Source: Olsenella sp.
GTDB taxonomy: Bacteria; Actinomycetota; Coriobacteriia; Coriobacteriales; Atopobiaceae
Assembly (NCBI GenBank): GCA_022648325.1
Contig: JALCMG010000004.1
Location: 1-64,000 of the forward strand
Length of the DNA: 64,000 nucleotides
Direction: 5' to 3'
Below the pieces are notes generated by a model. The model was given only the letters and a program-made list of their open reading frames with translations, did not search any database and had not been told where the DNA came from. This document shows positions 35,511 through 43,597 of the stretch, in pieces (within the stretch, counting starts at the first letter, position 1; each line of letters begins with the position of its first letter). Position numbers and translations under genes: made by a program.

Positions 35511-35592
35511 CTTCTTTATCGGTATTTGGGAATTGTTCTGCTCCTCAACTGGCCAAATGCAACATCCGATTATCAGAAACCGATAAAGAAAG
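35511..35592. promoter_or_regulatory. Separated inverted repeat upstream of the alcohol dehydrogenase
   Basis: CTTCTTTATCGGT at 35511-35523 and ACCGATAAAGAAAG at 35579-35592 are inverted copies (twelve matched bases), 55 bp apart. They lie 112-193 bp upstream of the dehydrogenase start in an AT-rich gap. A second ATCGG-containing word, TAATCGG on the minus strand, lies inside one flank. This may be a pair of regulator sites. Confidence 0.4.
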
Positions 35593-35619
35593 GGGTATTG
35601 TCGGGCAGCTGTTCACACC

Positions 35620-36729
35620 CTACCCCTGCATCGCCGCTACCACGGACGCGATGCAGATGACTGCCAACCCAAGCACAATGACCCAGCTCAGCGGTCTACC
35701 AAGGTTGAGCGTCCAGCCAATCCCAAAACGCTTGGGAACCACGACCGCAGGGTCTTCTCGATTGGCGTAGAACACGCCGCCGTACCAGCGGTCATCCTCG
35801 TCCGCGGGAAGCGTGAGGTCCTCCGGCAGACGCGCGAGGAGTCTGGTTCCGTTTTGCCCGTAGCGAACGGCCAGAACTATGCAGGAAACGAGAATGGCAA
35901 GCGTGACGGCGGTGATCGCCGTGGATGCAATGTCCAGTGAGACCCACCCCACCTGCGCCGCCTCCAAAACCACGCCCGTCGCGTTCAGCGCCAGGCCCAT
36001 CCACACACAACACACGCTCCAGGCATGCACGTAGGCACCGTAGGCGAAGGCGCTTGACGCGGGGCGTCGTGGGTCGATGGGCCGCTTCGACCTTAGGATC
36101 ATGGCGTGGGCGATGGCCATTGTGCCTGCCATTGCCAGCTGGAAGACAATTGGCAGGAGCATCGTGGGCACGGACTTCTCGGCCCAGCCATTGACAACGC
36201 CGTCAATGCTCTCGTGGATGGGAATGAGGTCCGGCGCGTCGTCGTAGCCCAGCACCGCAACAAGAATCGACGCTGCAATAGGCAGCAGATTGAGAAGCTC
36301 CCAGCGAAGCGACACCGGCTTGGGAATGCCCACGCCGCCTAGCATGGCCGCTTTCTCCTGCGCCGTAGCCACCCAACCCCGAACCTGCTTGAGATCCCGT
36401 GCCTTGTCACGATAGTGCAGCATGAGAAGGTAGCCAAAGAGCACCAGCACGATTGTTGCCACGCAGGCAGCAAGGGCTGCCATGTTGGGGTGGGCCGCAA
36501 TGAGCACGTAGGCGATCCATCCAGTGAGGGCAGCGGTAAGCCCGAGCATCCACAGAGAGTAGCCACGCTTTAGTGAACGCGCCTCTGGGTCGCTCGCCGC
36601 TGCGGTGGGAACGCTCACCGTGAAAAGCTCGCCCTTCGGCGTAACCCAGGGAGTTAGGGCAAAGATCGCACCACATATCGGCACTAGGACAAGAATCGTA
36701 ACCACGGCAAGGGCAGACTCAACGCTCAT
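35620..36729 (-). CDS. DUF1648/DUF5808 multi-pass membrane protein, partner of GntR
   Basis: A 369-residue membrane protein with about eight to nine hydrophobic segments. The middle region includes a DUF1648-like PDLIPIHESIDG segment; the C terminus (DDRWYGGVFYANREDPAVVV, then FGIGWTLNLG) fits DUF5808. Proteins like this are related to SdpI-type immunity proteins and are often encoded with a YtrA-type GntR repressor, as here. The ATG at 36729 overlaps the gntR stop by 11 bp, with AGGAG nine bases upstream inside gntR. The physiological role is unknown; a cell-envelope stress function is a guess. Confidence 0.82.
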   Translation of the reverse strand: MSVESALAVVTILVLVPICGAIFALTPWVTPKGELFTVSVPTAAASDPEARSLKRGYSLWMLGLTAALTGWIAYVLIAAHPNMAALAACVATIVLVLFGYLLMLHYRDKARDLKQVRGWVATAQEKAAMLGGVGIPKPVSLRWELLNLLPIAASILVAVLGYDDAPDLIPIHESIDGVVNGWAEKSVPTMLLPIVFQLAMAGTMAIAHAMILRSKRPIDPRRPASSAFAYGAYVHAWSVCCVWMGLALNATGVVLEAAQVGWVSLDIASTAITAVTLAILVSCIVLAVRYGQNGTRLLARLPEDLTLPADEDDRWYGGVFYANREDPAVVVPKRFGIGWTLNLGRPLSWVIVLGLAVICIASVVAAMQG

Positions 36730-37150
36730 TCGTACCATCTCCTTTACCCGAGGGCTCCCCCGCCAAGAACGCAATGCGCGCCTGCCGGGCGGCCTCCTCC
36801 ACAAAGCCGGACTCCAAGCCCCCACGAGCTCTGTACGCAACTGCAAGCCGCAGCAGCTCGCGAGCCATGAGCTGATTCTGCTCGGCCGAGAAGCGCCGCG
36901 AGGAAGCGCCCCCAGTGTTGGCAACAAAGGCACCGGAACGTCCACGCATGATGACATAACCCTCGTCGCGCAGGACTGCGTACGCCTTGTTTACAGTATG
37001 CAGGTTCACGCCAAGGTCTCGCGCGAGTGAGCGTACCGAAGGGAGGGGGTCGCCAACAGAGAGCTCCCCCGTTGCGATGTCTTCGATCACCTGGGAGCCA
37101 ATTTGCCGGTAGATAGGCTCTTCTGACATCTGGTCAATCACGACGGGCAT
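36719..37150 (-). CDS. GntR-family transcriptional regulator, YtrA subfamily
   Basis: A 143-residue repressor with an N-terminal winged helix (EPIYRQIGSQVIEDIATGEL, then LPSVRSLARDLGVNLHTVNKAY) and a short C-terminal dimerisation part, as in YtrA regulators, which control the membrane-protein genes next to them. I chose the ATG at 37150 (GGGG eight bases upstream) over a TTG at 37156. Its promoter contains an 8-bp inverted repeat between the -35 and -10 boxes, so it very probably represses its own operon. The following membrane-protein gene overlaps its end. Confidence 0.92.
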   Translation of the reverse strand: MPVVIDQMSEEPIYRQIGSQVIEDIATGELSVGDPLPSVRSLARDLGVNLHTVNKAYAVLRDEGYVIMRGRSGAFVANTGGASSRRFSAEQNQLMARELLRLAVAYRARGGLESGFVEEAARQARIAFLAGEPSGKGDGTNER

Positions 37151-37178
37151 GGTCAAGCCCCTTTCGCGGTGACAGAGT

Positions 37179-37219
37179 TTGTTCTACTTGAACTATAACA
37201 GATAGAACAAGGCTGTCAA
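37179..37219 (-). promoter_or_regulatory. Promoter and inverted-repeat operator of the gntR operon
   Basis: On the minus strand TTGACA (37219-37214) and TATAGT (37197-37192) are 16 bp apart, a near-consensus promoter. TTGTTCTA (37179-37186) and TAGAACAA (37203-37210) form a perfect 8-bp inverted repeat with 16-bp spacing that overlaps the -10 box and the spacer. Two half-sites in this arrangement fit a dimeric GntR repressor. Confidence 0.8.
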
Positions 37220-37263
37220 CCATACGAAGGGGGCTCGACAACAATCGCCAGGAAAGACGCGAC

Positions 37264-38365
37264 CTACTGCTTCGAAATCCTGAGCACGGCCTTGATCGCC
37301 TTGCCGCTGGAAGTGTCTGCAAGCGCCTTGTCAATCTCGGAGAAGTCGTAGAACGAGAGGATCTTGTCCACGGGGAAGCGACCCTCTTTGTACCAGCGGA
37401 CCATCTGCGGAACGAAGGTCTTGGGGTCTGACTCTCCCTCGCAAGTGCCCTTCATGGCGCGCATGGGCATCATGATGTCACCGCCCACGTCAAAGTGGTC
37501 GATGCAACCCGCCGCCGCAACAGGCAGGAACATGCCGTGGAACTTGAGGCTGCGGATGGCGTTTACCATCATGTACTGGTTGCCCGAGGCATCCACCGTG
37601 GCATCGACGCCGGCAGGACAGATCCTGTGGACCGCCGCCGGGACGTCGTCCACCTCCTTGCGGTTTATGGTGTGGGTCGCGCCGAGCTCGCGGGCAAGGG
37701 CCAGGCTCTTGGGATTGCCGCCCACCGCGATGATGACCTTGGCTCTCGCAACAGCTGCGCCCATGATGGCCGACATGCCCACGGCACCGCAGCCAAATAC
37801 GGCGACGGCGCTTGTCTCGTCCACGTGAGCCACGTTAATCATGGCACCGGCTCCCGTCTGCACGCCACAGCCCAGGGGTGCAACAATGCCAAGGTCAACG
37901 TCATCGTCCACCTTACAGACCGAGGCAGCGCTCGCCACCGAGTAGGTCGCGAACGAGGACTGCCCGAAGAACATGCTCACGTCGTGGCCGTCTTGGTGCA
38001 GGCGCGTGGTGCCGTCGGCTGCAACGCCGCCAAAGTTGATCTGGTTGAAGTTCTTGCAGTAGTAGGGCTCGTGCGCACGGCATGCGGGACAAGTGTTGTC
38101 AAAGCGTAGGTTATGCCCACGTGGTCTCCAGGTTTGAGGTCGTCCACGTTAGCGCCCACGCGCTCGACGATGCCGGCGCCCTCATGGCCAAGAACCAGCG
38201 GCAGCGCGTGGGCACACCCTGAGAGCGGCCAAACTCGTCGGTGTGGCAGATACCCGAGGCCACGTTTCGCACGAGCACCTCGTTGTCCCTCGGCTCGTCC
38301 AGCTCGACGGCCTCCATGCAATAGGGGCCGTTCTTCTCGTGCACGACCAAAGCCTTGACTCTCAT
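37264..38365 (-). pseudogene. Zinc-dependent alcohol dehydrogenase broken by two one-base shifts
   Basis: Medium-chain zinc alcohol dehydrogenase split over three frames. Frame 1 (from ATG 38365) encodes [18 protein letters not shown] through [15 protein letters not shown]. Frame 2 continues [20 protein letters not shown] to VGITYA after one missing base near 38204-38212. Frame 3 continues [17 protein letters not shown], then FGGVAADG, to the end after one missing T (only three As at 38101-38103 on the plus strand). All expected parts are there, including catalytic Cys/His zinc ligands, the structural-zinc cysteines and VAVFGCGAVGMSA for NAD(P) binding. Total coding length would match aryl-alcohol-type enzymes, about 365 residues. 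The intact third part argues for recent decay or sequencing error. Confidence 0.88.
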
Positions 38366-38538
38366 GCGTGCCCTCCCAACATCATTTGACCTGCGGGCGC
38401 CTCTCCCGCTTGCCTAACGACTGTATGTCACGGAGCAGCCGCATGCCGCGTCATTCCTGCCAGTGGAGCAGTGGGACCACTCGTTGAGATAGGCTTCCTT
38501 CTAGGAACAATCCTTGTGAGCTAGCAACGGGAGACATC

Positions 38539-39162
38539 ATGGAACACGCCGAGAACAACCAGCTGTCTGCAGGCCAGACACCCAAGCGACTCTTTGTTGC
38601 TCTGCGCTTCTCGGCGGAGGAACAAGCAGCGCTTGCGCGGTCACGCGATGCGGTGCTCAAGAGGCTTCGGGCGGGGCGCCCAACCGACGCAGCGAACATC
38701 CACCTGACGCTGGCGTTTCTCGGGATGCTGGATAGCGCGGGCGAGAAGCGCGCGGCCGACGCCCTGCGAGCTGCCGCAAACGCTTGTGGTCCGGTGGCGC
38801 TCTCGCTTGGTGGTCTTGGCGTGTTTGAGCATAGGCGCGGGGACATCGTTTGGCGCGGCGTCTCTCAGCAGGAGGGGCTTCTCGCCCTGCAGCACACGCT
38901 GGTCCGGGAGTTGGCAACTCGCGACCTGCCTGTGGACGAGAAGCCCTTCATGCCGCACGTGACCCTTGTGCGCGGCGCGCGACCGGCAGGCAGCGCGCAT
39001 GCCAACGGTGAGCCTGACCTGCAACGCATTTGTGAGGAAGTCTCTTCTACGTTGCCTTCGCTCGAGACGCGCCGCACGGAGGCGGCGCTCATGTGGAGCC
39101 ATCACCCAGAAGGAGACCGGCTTACCTACACGCCAATCCTCACCGCCCCGCTGCGCGGCTGA
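38539..39162 (+). CDS. thpR: RNA 2',3'-cyclic phosphodiesterase (ThpR/LigT)
   Basis: A 207-residue 2H phosphoesterase. The two HxTx motifs are HLTLAFLG (H55) and HVTLVRGA (H140), and the chain starts KRLFVALRF as usual for the family. Members hydrolyse 2',3'-cyclic phosphates on RNA; the in vivo substrate is unclear. The start follows CGGGAGAC. It is convergent with dapH, and three hairpin repeats lie between the two stops. Confidence 0.92.
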   Translation: MEHAENNQLSAGQTPKRLFVALRFSAEEQAALARSRDAVLKRLRAGRPTDAANIHLTLAFLGMLDSAGEKRAADALRAAANACGPVALSLGGLGVFEHRRGDIVWRGVSQQEGLLALQHTLVRELATRDLPVDEKPFMPHVTLVRGARPAGSAHANGEPDLQRICEEVSSTLPSLETRRTEAALMWSHHPEGDRLTYTPILTAPLRG

Positions 39163-39200
39163 TATAGGATTCTCCCCACGCAAGAACTGACTGCAAAAAG

Positions 39201-39350
39201 CGATTGGTCAGACACCCCTAACCAATCGAAATTCTCAGAAAGATTGCCGCCCTGCAGATTCCGAGCGTTTAGACACCCCTAATCGATCGGAAAATGCAGG
39301 GCGGCCATAAACCAGCAAATTTCGATTGGTTAACCAGCCCTAACCGATCG
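39201..39350. repeat. Three 28-bp hairpin repeats at exact 61-bp period
   Basis: Repeats occupy 39201-39228, 39262-39289 and 39323-39350, each starting exactly 61 bp after the previous one. They align without gaps. The arms are CGATTGGT and ACC(A/G)ATCG in copies 1 and 3, and the centre is a directional AGACACCCCTAA-like stretch. The middle copy has a mutated left arm. The two 33-bp intervals are diverged reverse complements of each other, including an exact 11-bp inverted pair (GCCGCCCTGCA at 39246-39256 and its complement at 39295-39305). This lies between the convergent thpR and dapH stops. Confidence 0.9.
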
Positions 39351-39392
39351 AATTCTGCAGGACAATCCATGCGACCGTGCTGCAGCCAGAAC

Positions 39393-40094
39393 CTACAGCG
39401 TGCGCAGTGCGTCTACCAATGCGGTCTTGGCCTCGGTCTTCTCGTCTTTCATCTTGATCACGCGCGCGGGGCACCCAGCGACAACGGCCTCCGCCGGCAC
39501 GTCCTCAGTCACCACGGCACCCGCCGCGACCACGGCACCCTTGCCCACGCGGCACCCCTCGATCACCACGGAGTTGGCACCGAGAAGCACGTCATCCTCG
39601 ATCACGACGGGCGTTGCGCTCGCGGGCTCAACGACACCGGCAAGCACGCAGCCGGCGCCCACGTGGCAGCGCGCGCCAACCATCGCGCGCCCACCCAGTA
39701 CCGCCCCCATGTCGATCATCGTGCCCGGGCCGACGACCGCGCCAATGTTGACGATCGCACCCATCATGACCACGGCATTATCACCAATCTCCACCTGGTC
39801 GCGGATAATGGCGCCGGGCTCGATGCGAGCGTTCACCCCGCGCACGTCAAGCAAGGGTACGCCAGAGTTGCGCCGGTCGCTCTCGACGATGACGTCGAGA
39901 ACGTCGTCGCCTGCCGCCTCGAGGGCGGGCCCCACCTCGGACCAATCGCCAAAGACGACGAGGTCACCCGTTCCAAAGACGTGAGAGTTGGGCCCAAAGT
40001 CCACACTCGCCCCGGGGACAAGCTTGACGTATGCCTTGACCGGCGTCTTCTTTGGTGCGCCTGCAATGAAGTCGATGATTTCCTGGGCGTCCAT
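39393..40094 (-). CDS. dapH: 2,3,4,5-tetrahydropyridine-2,6-dicarboxylate N-acetyltransferase
   Basis: Acetyl-CoA-dependent enzyme of the acetylase branch of diaminopimelate synthesis, 233 residues. An N-terminal helical domain ([20 protein letters not shown]) is followed by a left-handed parallel beta-helix of hexapeptide repeats from about residue 85 to 210 ([20 protein letters not shown], then [20 protein letters not shown]). The N-terminal domain separates it from succinylating DapD. It ends the lysA-dapA-dapB-dapH run, starting 54 bp after dapB. Confidence 0.94.
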   Translation of the reverse strand: MDAQEIIDFIAGAPKKTPVKAYVKLVPGASVDFGPNSHVFGTGDLVVFGDWSEVGPALEAAGDDVLDVIVESDRRNSGVPLLDVRGVNARIEPGAIIRDQVEIGDNAVVMMGAIVNIGAVVGPGTMIDMGAVLGGRAMVGARCHVGAGCVLAGVVEPASATPVVIEDDVLLGANSVVIEGCRVGKGAVVAAGAVVTEDVPAEAVVAGCPARVIKMKDEKTEAKTALVDALRTL

Positions 40095-40148
40095 GGGGTC
40101 CCCTCTCGTAGTCGCCTTGCTGCGCGTTGCTCAGCCTATCCCAACCAA

Positions 40149-40871
40149 CTATCCAAACATGAGCGTGTCGAAGTCGTAGAAACCAGGCTCGCGCGCGAGC
40201 AGGCGCCTTGCCGCGGCAATGGCGCCGTTCACGAAGATCTGGCGGCTCGTCGCGCGGTGCGTGAGCACGACCTCCTCGTCATCGCCGAAGAAGAGCACCT
40301 CGTGCGTCCCGGCCACAGTGCCGCCGCGCAGGCTGTGCATGCCGATCTCGCTGGCGGGTCGCGGCCCCACGATGCCCTCGCGCCCGTGAGCCACGGACTT
40401 CTCGCCTGCGGGGTCCACGGCCTGGAGCAGCATCCTTGCCGTGCCCGAGGGGGCGTCGGCCTTGCGGTTGTGGTGGCACTCTACAATCTCCACGTCCCAG
40501 CCGGGAAGCGATGCCGCCGCCTCGCGCGCAAGGTGACGTAGCACCGCCACGCCGAGCGAGTAGTTGCCGCTCCAGATGACGGGCGCTGCCTCCCCCAAAG
40601 CCCGCAGGCGCGAGAGGTCGTCTTCCGTAAGGCCCGTCGTCCCCGAGACCAGGGCGGCATGCGTGCGCCGCACGTAGGCCTCCACATGGGGAAGGGAGGC
40701 GGGTGCCGAGAAGTCAATCACGAGGTCTGCCGCCGGCGAGTCCGAGTCCAGCTCGGAGATGTTATCCACGTCGTAGCCATCCGCAAGCGAGAGCTCCGCA
40801 TCCGCCTCGACAGCCGCGCAAATCAAAGACCCCATGCGCCCTCTGGCACCAACCACAACTACGCTAGCCAA
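40149..40871 (-). CDS. dapB: 4-hydroxy-tetrahydrodipicolinate reductase
   Basis: NAD(P)H-dependent reductase, 240 residues, second committed step of lysine/diaminopimelate synthesis. The Rossmann loop is VVVGARGRMG and the active site is ECHHNRKADAPSGTA. It overlaps dapA by 8 bp, so the two are translationally coupled, and precedes dapH. Confidence 0.97.
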   Translation of the reverse strand: MASVVVVGARGRMGSLICAAVEADAELSLADGYDVDNISELDSDSPAADLVIDFSAPASLPHVEAYVRRTHAALVSGTTGLTEDDLSRLRALGEAAPVIWSGNYSLGVAVLRHLAREAAASLPGWDVEIVECHHNRKADAPSGTARMLLQAVDPAGEKSVAHGREGIVGPRPASEIGMHSLRGGTVAGTHEVLFFGDDEEVVLTHRATSRQIFVNGAIAAARRLLAREPGFYDFDTLMFG

Positions 40872-41754
40872 GCAGACCAGCCCCCCTCATGGCAGCCTCG
40901 AGGCGGGCATCCGCCTCGGGCGAGAGCTGCCAGAGCGGCAGGCGCACCGTAGGCCCGGTGAGCCCCATCTTGGCAAGCGCCGCCTTCACGGGGATGGGGT
41001 TGACCTCGCCAAAGAGCGCATGGATCAGGTCGAGGTTCTCGAGCTGGACCTTAAGCGCGCCGACAGTGTCACCAGAGAGCCACCTTGCGCACATGTCGTG
41101 CACCGCATGTGGGGCGACGTCTGCCCACACCGAGACAACGCCCACGCCACCCAGGGAGAGAATCGGCACCACCATGTCATCGTTGCCGCTCATCATGCGG
41201 AAGTCGTCCGTGAGGTAGCGCGCCACCATCGTCGCATAGGAAATGCTTCCCGAGGCCTCCTTGATGCCCCACGCGTTGGGGTGCGTGGCCAGGCGCGCGA
41301 CGTTCCCCTCCGAGATGGAGCAGCCCGTGCGACCGGGGATGTTATAGAGCAGGCAGGGCACGTCGACCTGGTCGAGGACCGTCGTGAAGTGGCGGTAGAT
41401 GCCCTCCTCGTTGGACTTGTTGTAGTACGGCGTGATGAGGAGCAGGCCGTCAGCACCAAGCTTCTCGAGGCCCTTTGCCTTGCGCAGCGACTCGGCCGTG
41501 GAGTTGGAGCCGGCGCCACCGATGACGGGCACGCGACCCGCCACGCGGGCGATGACCGTGCTCGCGACTTCGAGGTCCTCCTCGTCGGTCATCGTGGACG
41601 ACTCGCCTGTGGTTCCCAGCACGAGGATACCGTCGGTCCCGTTCTCCAGGTGAAAGTCGACCAGGCGCTCAAGCGACCCAAAGTCGATGGAGCCATCCTC
41701 CAGAAACGGCGTGACCAGTGCCACGACAGAACCAGTGAGCCCCTGCATGTCCAT
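40864..41754 (-). CDS. dapA: 4-hydroxy-tetrahydrodipicolinate synthase
   Basis: Class I aldolase, 296 residues, that condenses pyruvate with aspartate semialdehyde. The Schiff-base lysine is in WGIKEASGS, the catalytic tyrosine in LLYNIPGRTG, and GTTGESSTMTDEE carries the threonine of the proton relay. I chose the ATG at 41754 (GAGAGGGG upstream). It lies 67 bp after lysA in the same direction. Confidence 0.97.
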   Translation of the reverse strand: MDMQGLTGSVVALVTPFLEDGSIDFGSLERLVDFHLENGTDGILVLGTTGESSTMTDEEDLEVASTVIARVAGRVPVIGGAGSNSTAESLRKAKGLEKLGADGLLLITPYYNKSNEEGIYRHFTTVLDQVDVPCLLYNIPGRTGCSISEGNVARLATHPNAWGIKEASGSISYATMVARYLTDDFRMMSGNDDMVVPILSLGGVGVVSVWADVAPHAVHDMCARWLSGDTVGALKVQLENLDLIHALFGEVNPIPVKAALAKMGLTGPTVRLPLWQLSPEADARLEAAMRGAGLLG

Positions 41755-41821
41755 AGTGTGTCCCCTCTCCTGTGAGCGCCCGGCGGGCGCCTTGCGTGTA
41801 AGTCTCCAGGTACCCCGACGT

Positions 41822-43111
41822 CTACTCCTCTGGATGAGCAAGCGCCGAGAAGCGCGACCCTGGGAAGTCGAGCGTGGCAAAGTAGTCCGCGGGGGTCTCT
41901 GCCCGCCGTATGAGCTCGAACGTGCCGTCCTCACGGAGGAGCAGCTCCGCCGAGCGGAGCGTGCCGTTGTAGTTGTAGCCCATCGAGTACCCATGGGCAC
42001 CGGCGTCATGAATGAAGAGCAGGTCACCAATGTGAGTCTCGGGCAGCATGCGGTCGCGCGCAAACTGGTCGGAGTTCTCGCAGAGCCTGCCCACAACGTT
42101 GTAGCGCCTGGTCGCAGGCTCGCCCTCGTGACCCATCACGGTGATGTGGTGGTAGGCGCCGTAGACGGCGGGCCGCATGAGGTTGGAGGCGCAGGCGTCA
42201 ACGCCCAGGTAGTCGCGGTAGGTGACCTTCTCGTGGATAACGCGGGTCACCAGACCGCCCGCAGGTGCCAGCATCCAGCGGCCGAGTTCGGCGGCGAGGG
42301 TCACGTCTCCCAAGCCGGCGGGCACGAGGACCTCCTCGTACACGCTGTGCACTCCCGCACCAACGGCGGCGATGTCCACGGGCACGTCCTCGGGGCGGTA
42401 GCCCACGCCAATGCCGCCCGAGAGGTCGACCAGCCGCACCCGGACGCCAAGCTCGCGCTCGAGACGCACGGCAAGCTCGAAGAGCACTCGCGCGAGGCGC
42501 GGATAGTAGTCCTCAACCTGTGTGTTCGAGGCGAGGAAAGCGTGGAGGCCAAACTCGGTGATACCCATGGCAGAGAGCCTTCGCGCGGCCTCAAAGACCT
42601 GCTCGACCGTCATCCCAAACTTGGAGTCCTCGGGCTCGCCGATGATCCCATTTGATGCCGTGAAGTTCCCGCCCGGGTTCACGCGTAGGCAGACCATGGA
42701 GGGAAGCCTGCCTTCGAGCGCGCGAGAGAGGCAGTCGGCCATGTCAAGGGAGTCTAGGTTGATGATGGCACCCAGCTCGTGGGCTCGGCGGTAGTCCACG
42801 TCGGGCGTGTCGTTCGAGGAGAGCATGATGCGCTCGCCTCGCACGCCGCAGGCATCGGCGAGCGCAAGCTCTGTGCCGGTCGCGCAGTCGCAGCCACAGC
42901 CCTCTTCGGCGAGAATCGAGATGACCGTGGGATTTGGGGTGGCCTTTACGGCAAAGTACTCACAGAAGCCCGGATTCCACGAGAAGGCAGCCTTGAGGGC
43001 CCGTGCTCGCTCGCGGATGACCTTCTCGCTGTAGACGTAGAAGGGCGTGGGCCATTGCGCAGCGGCACGCTCGAGCTGGTCCTTTGTGGCAAACGGTTGC
43101 TTCTCCCCCAT
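41822..43111 (-). CDS. lysA: Diaminopimelate decarboxylase
   Basis: PLP enzyme, 429 residues, that decarboxylates meso-diaminopimelate to L-lysine. PLP lysine is in YFAVKATPNP, the glycine-rich phosphate loop is in DLSGGIGVGY, and the C-terminal catalytic cysteine region carries the metal-free substrate pocket (GRLCENSDQFARD). The start is ATG 43111 with TGGGGGAGCC upstream. A lysine riboswitch precedes it, and its Shine-Dalgarno can be closed by a hairpin. First gene of lysA-dapA-dapB-dapH. Confidence 0.96.
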   Translation of the reverse strand: MGEKQPFATKDQLERAAAQWPTPFYVYSEKVIRERARALKAAFSWNPGFCEYFAVKATPNPTVISILAEEGCGCDCATGTELALADACGVRGERIMLSSNDTPDVDYRRAHELGAIINLDSLDMADCLSRALEGRLPSMVCLRVNPGGNFTASNGIIGEPEDSKFGMTVEQVFEAARRLSAMGITEFGLHAFLASNTQVEDYYPRLARVLFELAVRLERELGVRVRLVDLSGGIGVGYRPEDVPVDIAAVGAGVHSVYEEVLVPAGLGDVTLAAELGRWMLAPAGGLVTRVIHEKVTYRDYLGVDACASNLMRPAVYGAYHHITVMGHEGEPATRRYNVVGRLCENSDQFARDRMLPETHIGDLLFIHDAGAHGYSMGYNYNGTLRSAELLLREDGTFELIRRAETPADYFATLDFPGSRFSALAHPEE

Positions 43112-43115
43112 GGCT

Positions 43116-43137
43116 CCCCCAGACGCGTCTGCAGGGG
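43116..43137 (-). promoter_or_regulatory. Hairpin that can sequester the lysA Shine-Dalgarno
   Basis: On the minus strand CCCC...AGAC pairs with GTCT...GGGG, covering the GGGGG of the lysA ribosome-binding site. It lies between the riboswitch aptamer and the start codon and is the likely expression platform, acting on translation rather than on transcription. Confidence 0.6.
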
Positions 43138-43170
43138 CGCCGCCGGGACCCACGCAGTCGCATGGCCGGG

Positions 43171-43328
43171 GATAGCGCTCCCGCAGAGATACTCTACGGA
43201 CAGTCCCGGCAGTGTTCCCGCCGAGCCCACCGCCGCGCCATGCTTGGCGCGGAAGTTCGGCGGACATCGCCTCTCCTGGAATCCCTGCCCGCCGGCTCCT
43301 CCAGGACCATCGTGCCCGCTCCTCTATC
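43171..43328 (-). promoter_or_regulatory. Lysine riboswitch (L box) upstream of lysA
   Basis: About 158 nt of minus-strand leader match the lysine aptamer in order: GATAGAGGAGCGGG at the 5' end, then AGGAGAGGCGATG and CGCCGAA, then a GCGCC/GGCGC hairpin, GGCGGTGGG, the conserved ACTGTC, and GGGAGCGCTATC at the 3' end, whose CTATC closes the P1 helix with the initial GATAG. Lysine binding would reduce expression of lysA and probably of the downstream dap genes. Confidence 0.85.
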
Positions 43329-43337
43329 GTGCCGACA

Positions 43338-43366
43338 ACGCTAGCATCCACGCCGCGCCGGCGCAA
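43338..43366 (-). promoter_or_regulatory. Putative promoter of the lysA operon
   Basis: On the minus strand TTGCGC (43366-43361) and TAGCGT (43343-43338) are 17 bp apart and lie just upstream of the riboswitch 5' end, so the transcript would start almost exactly at the aptamer. Confidence 0.5.
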
Positions 43367-43597
43367 GGTCGCACCGCATGCCGACGGAGAAAAACTTCTT
43401 CCCGCAGGCAGTCGATTGACGCTCACCCGGCCCCCGGCCCCAATTACGTTCGGGCAACCAGTTTTCAGGACCTAGAATCGTCAAGGCAGCCCCTCAGGGC
43501 ACCCCGCCCGCAAGCCCGCCAACACGCAGCGGTGCTTTGAGTATGCTTTGGCTAACGCCGACACCCGCAAAACACAGCTACGCCTACGGAGGACCAC

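Noticed and set aside
39201-39350. CRISPR-like geometry (28-bp repeat, 33-bp interval)
   Set aside because: Only three units, the intervals are inverted copies of each other rather than unique spacers, repeats are diverged, and no cas gene is present.
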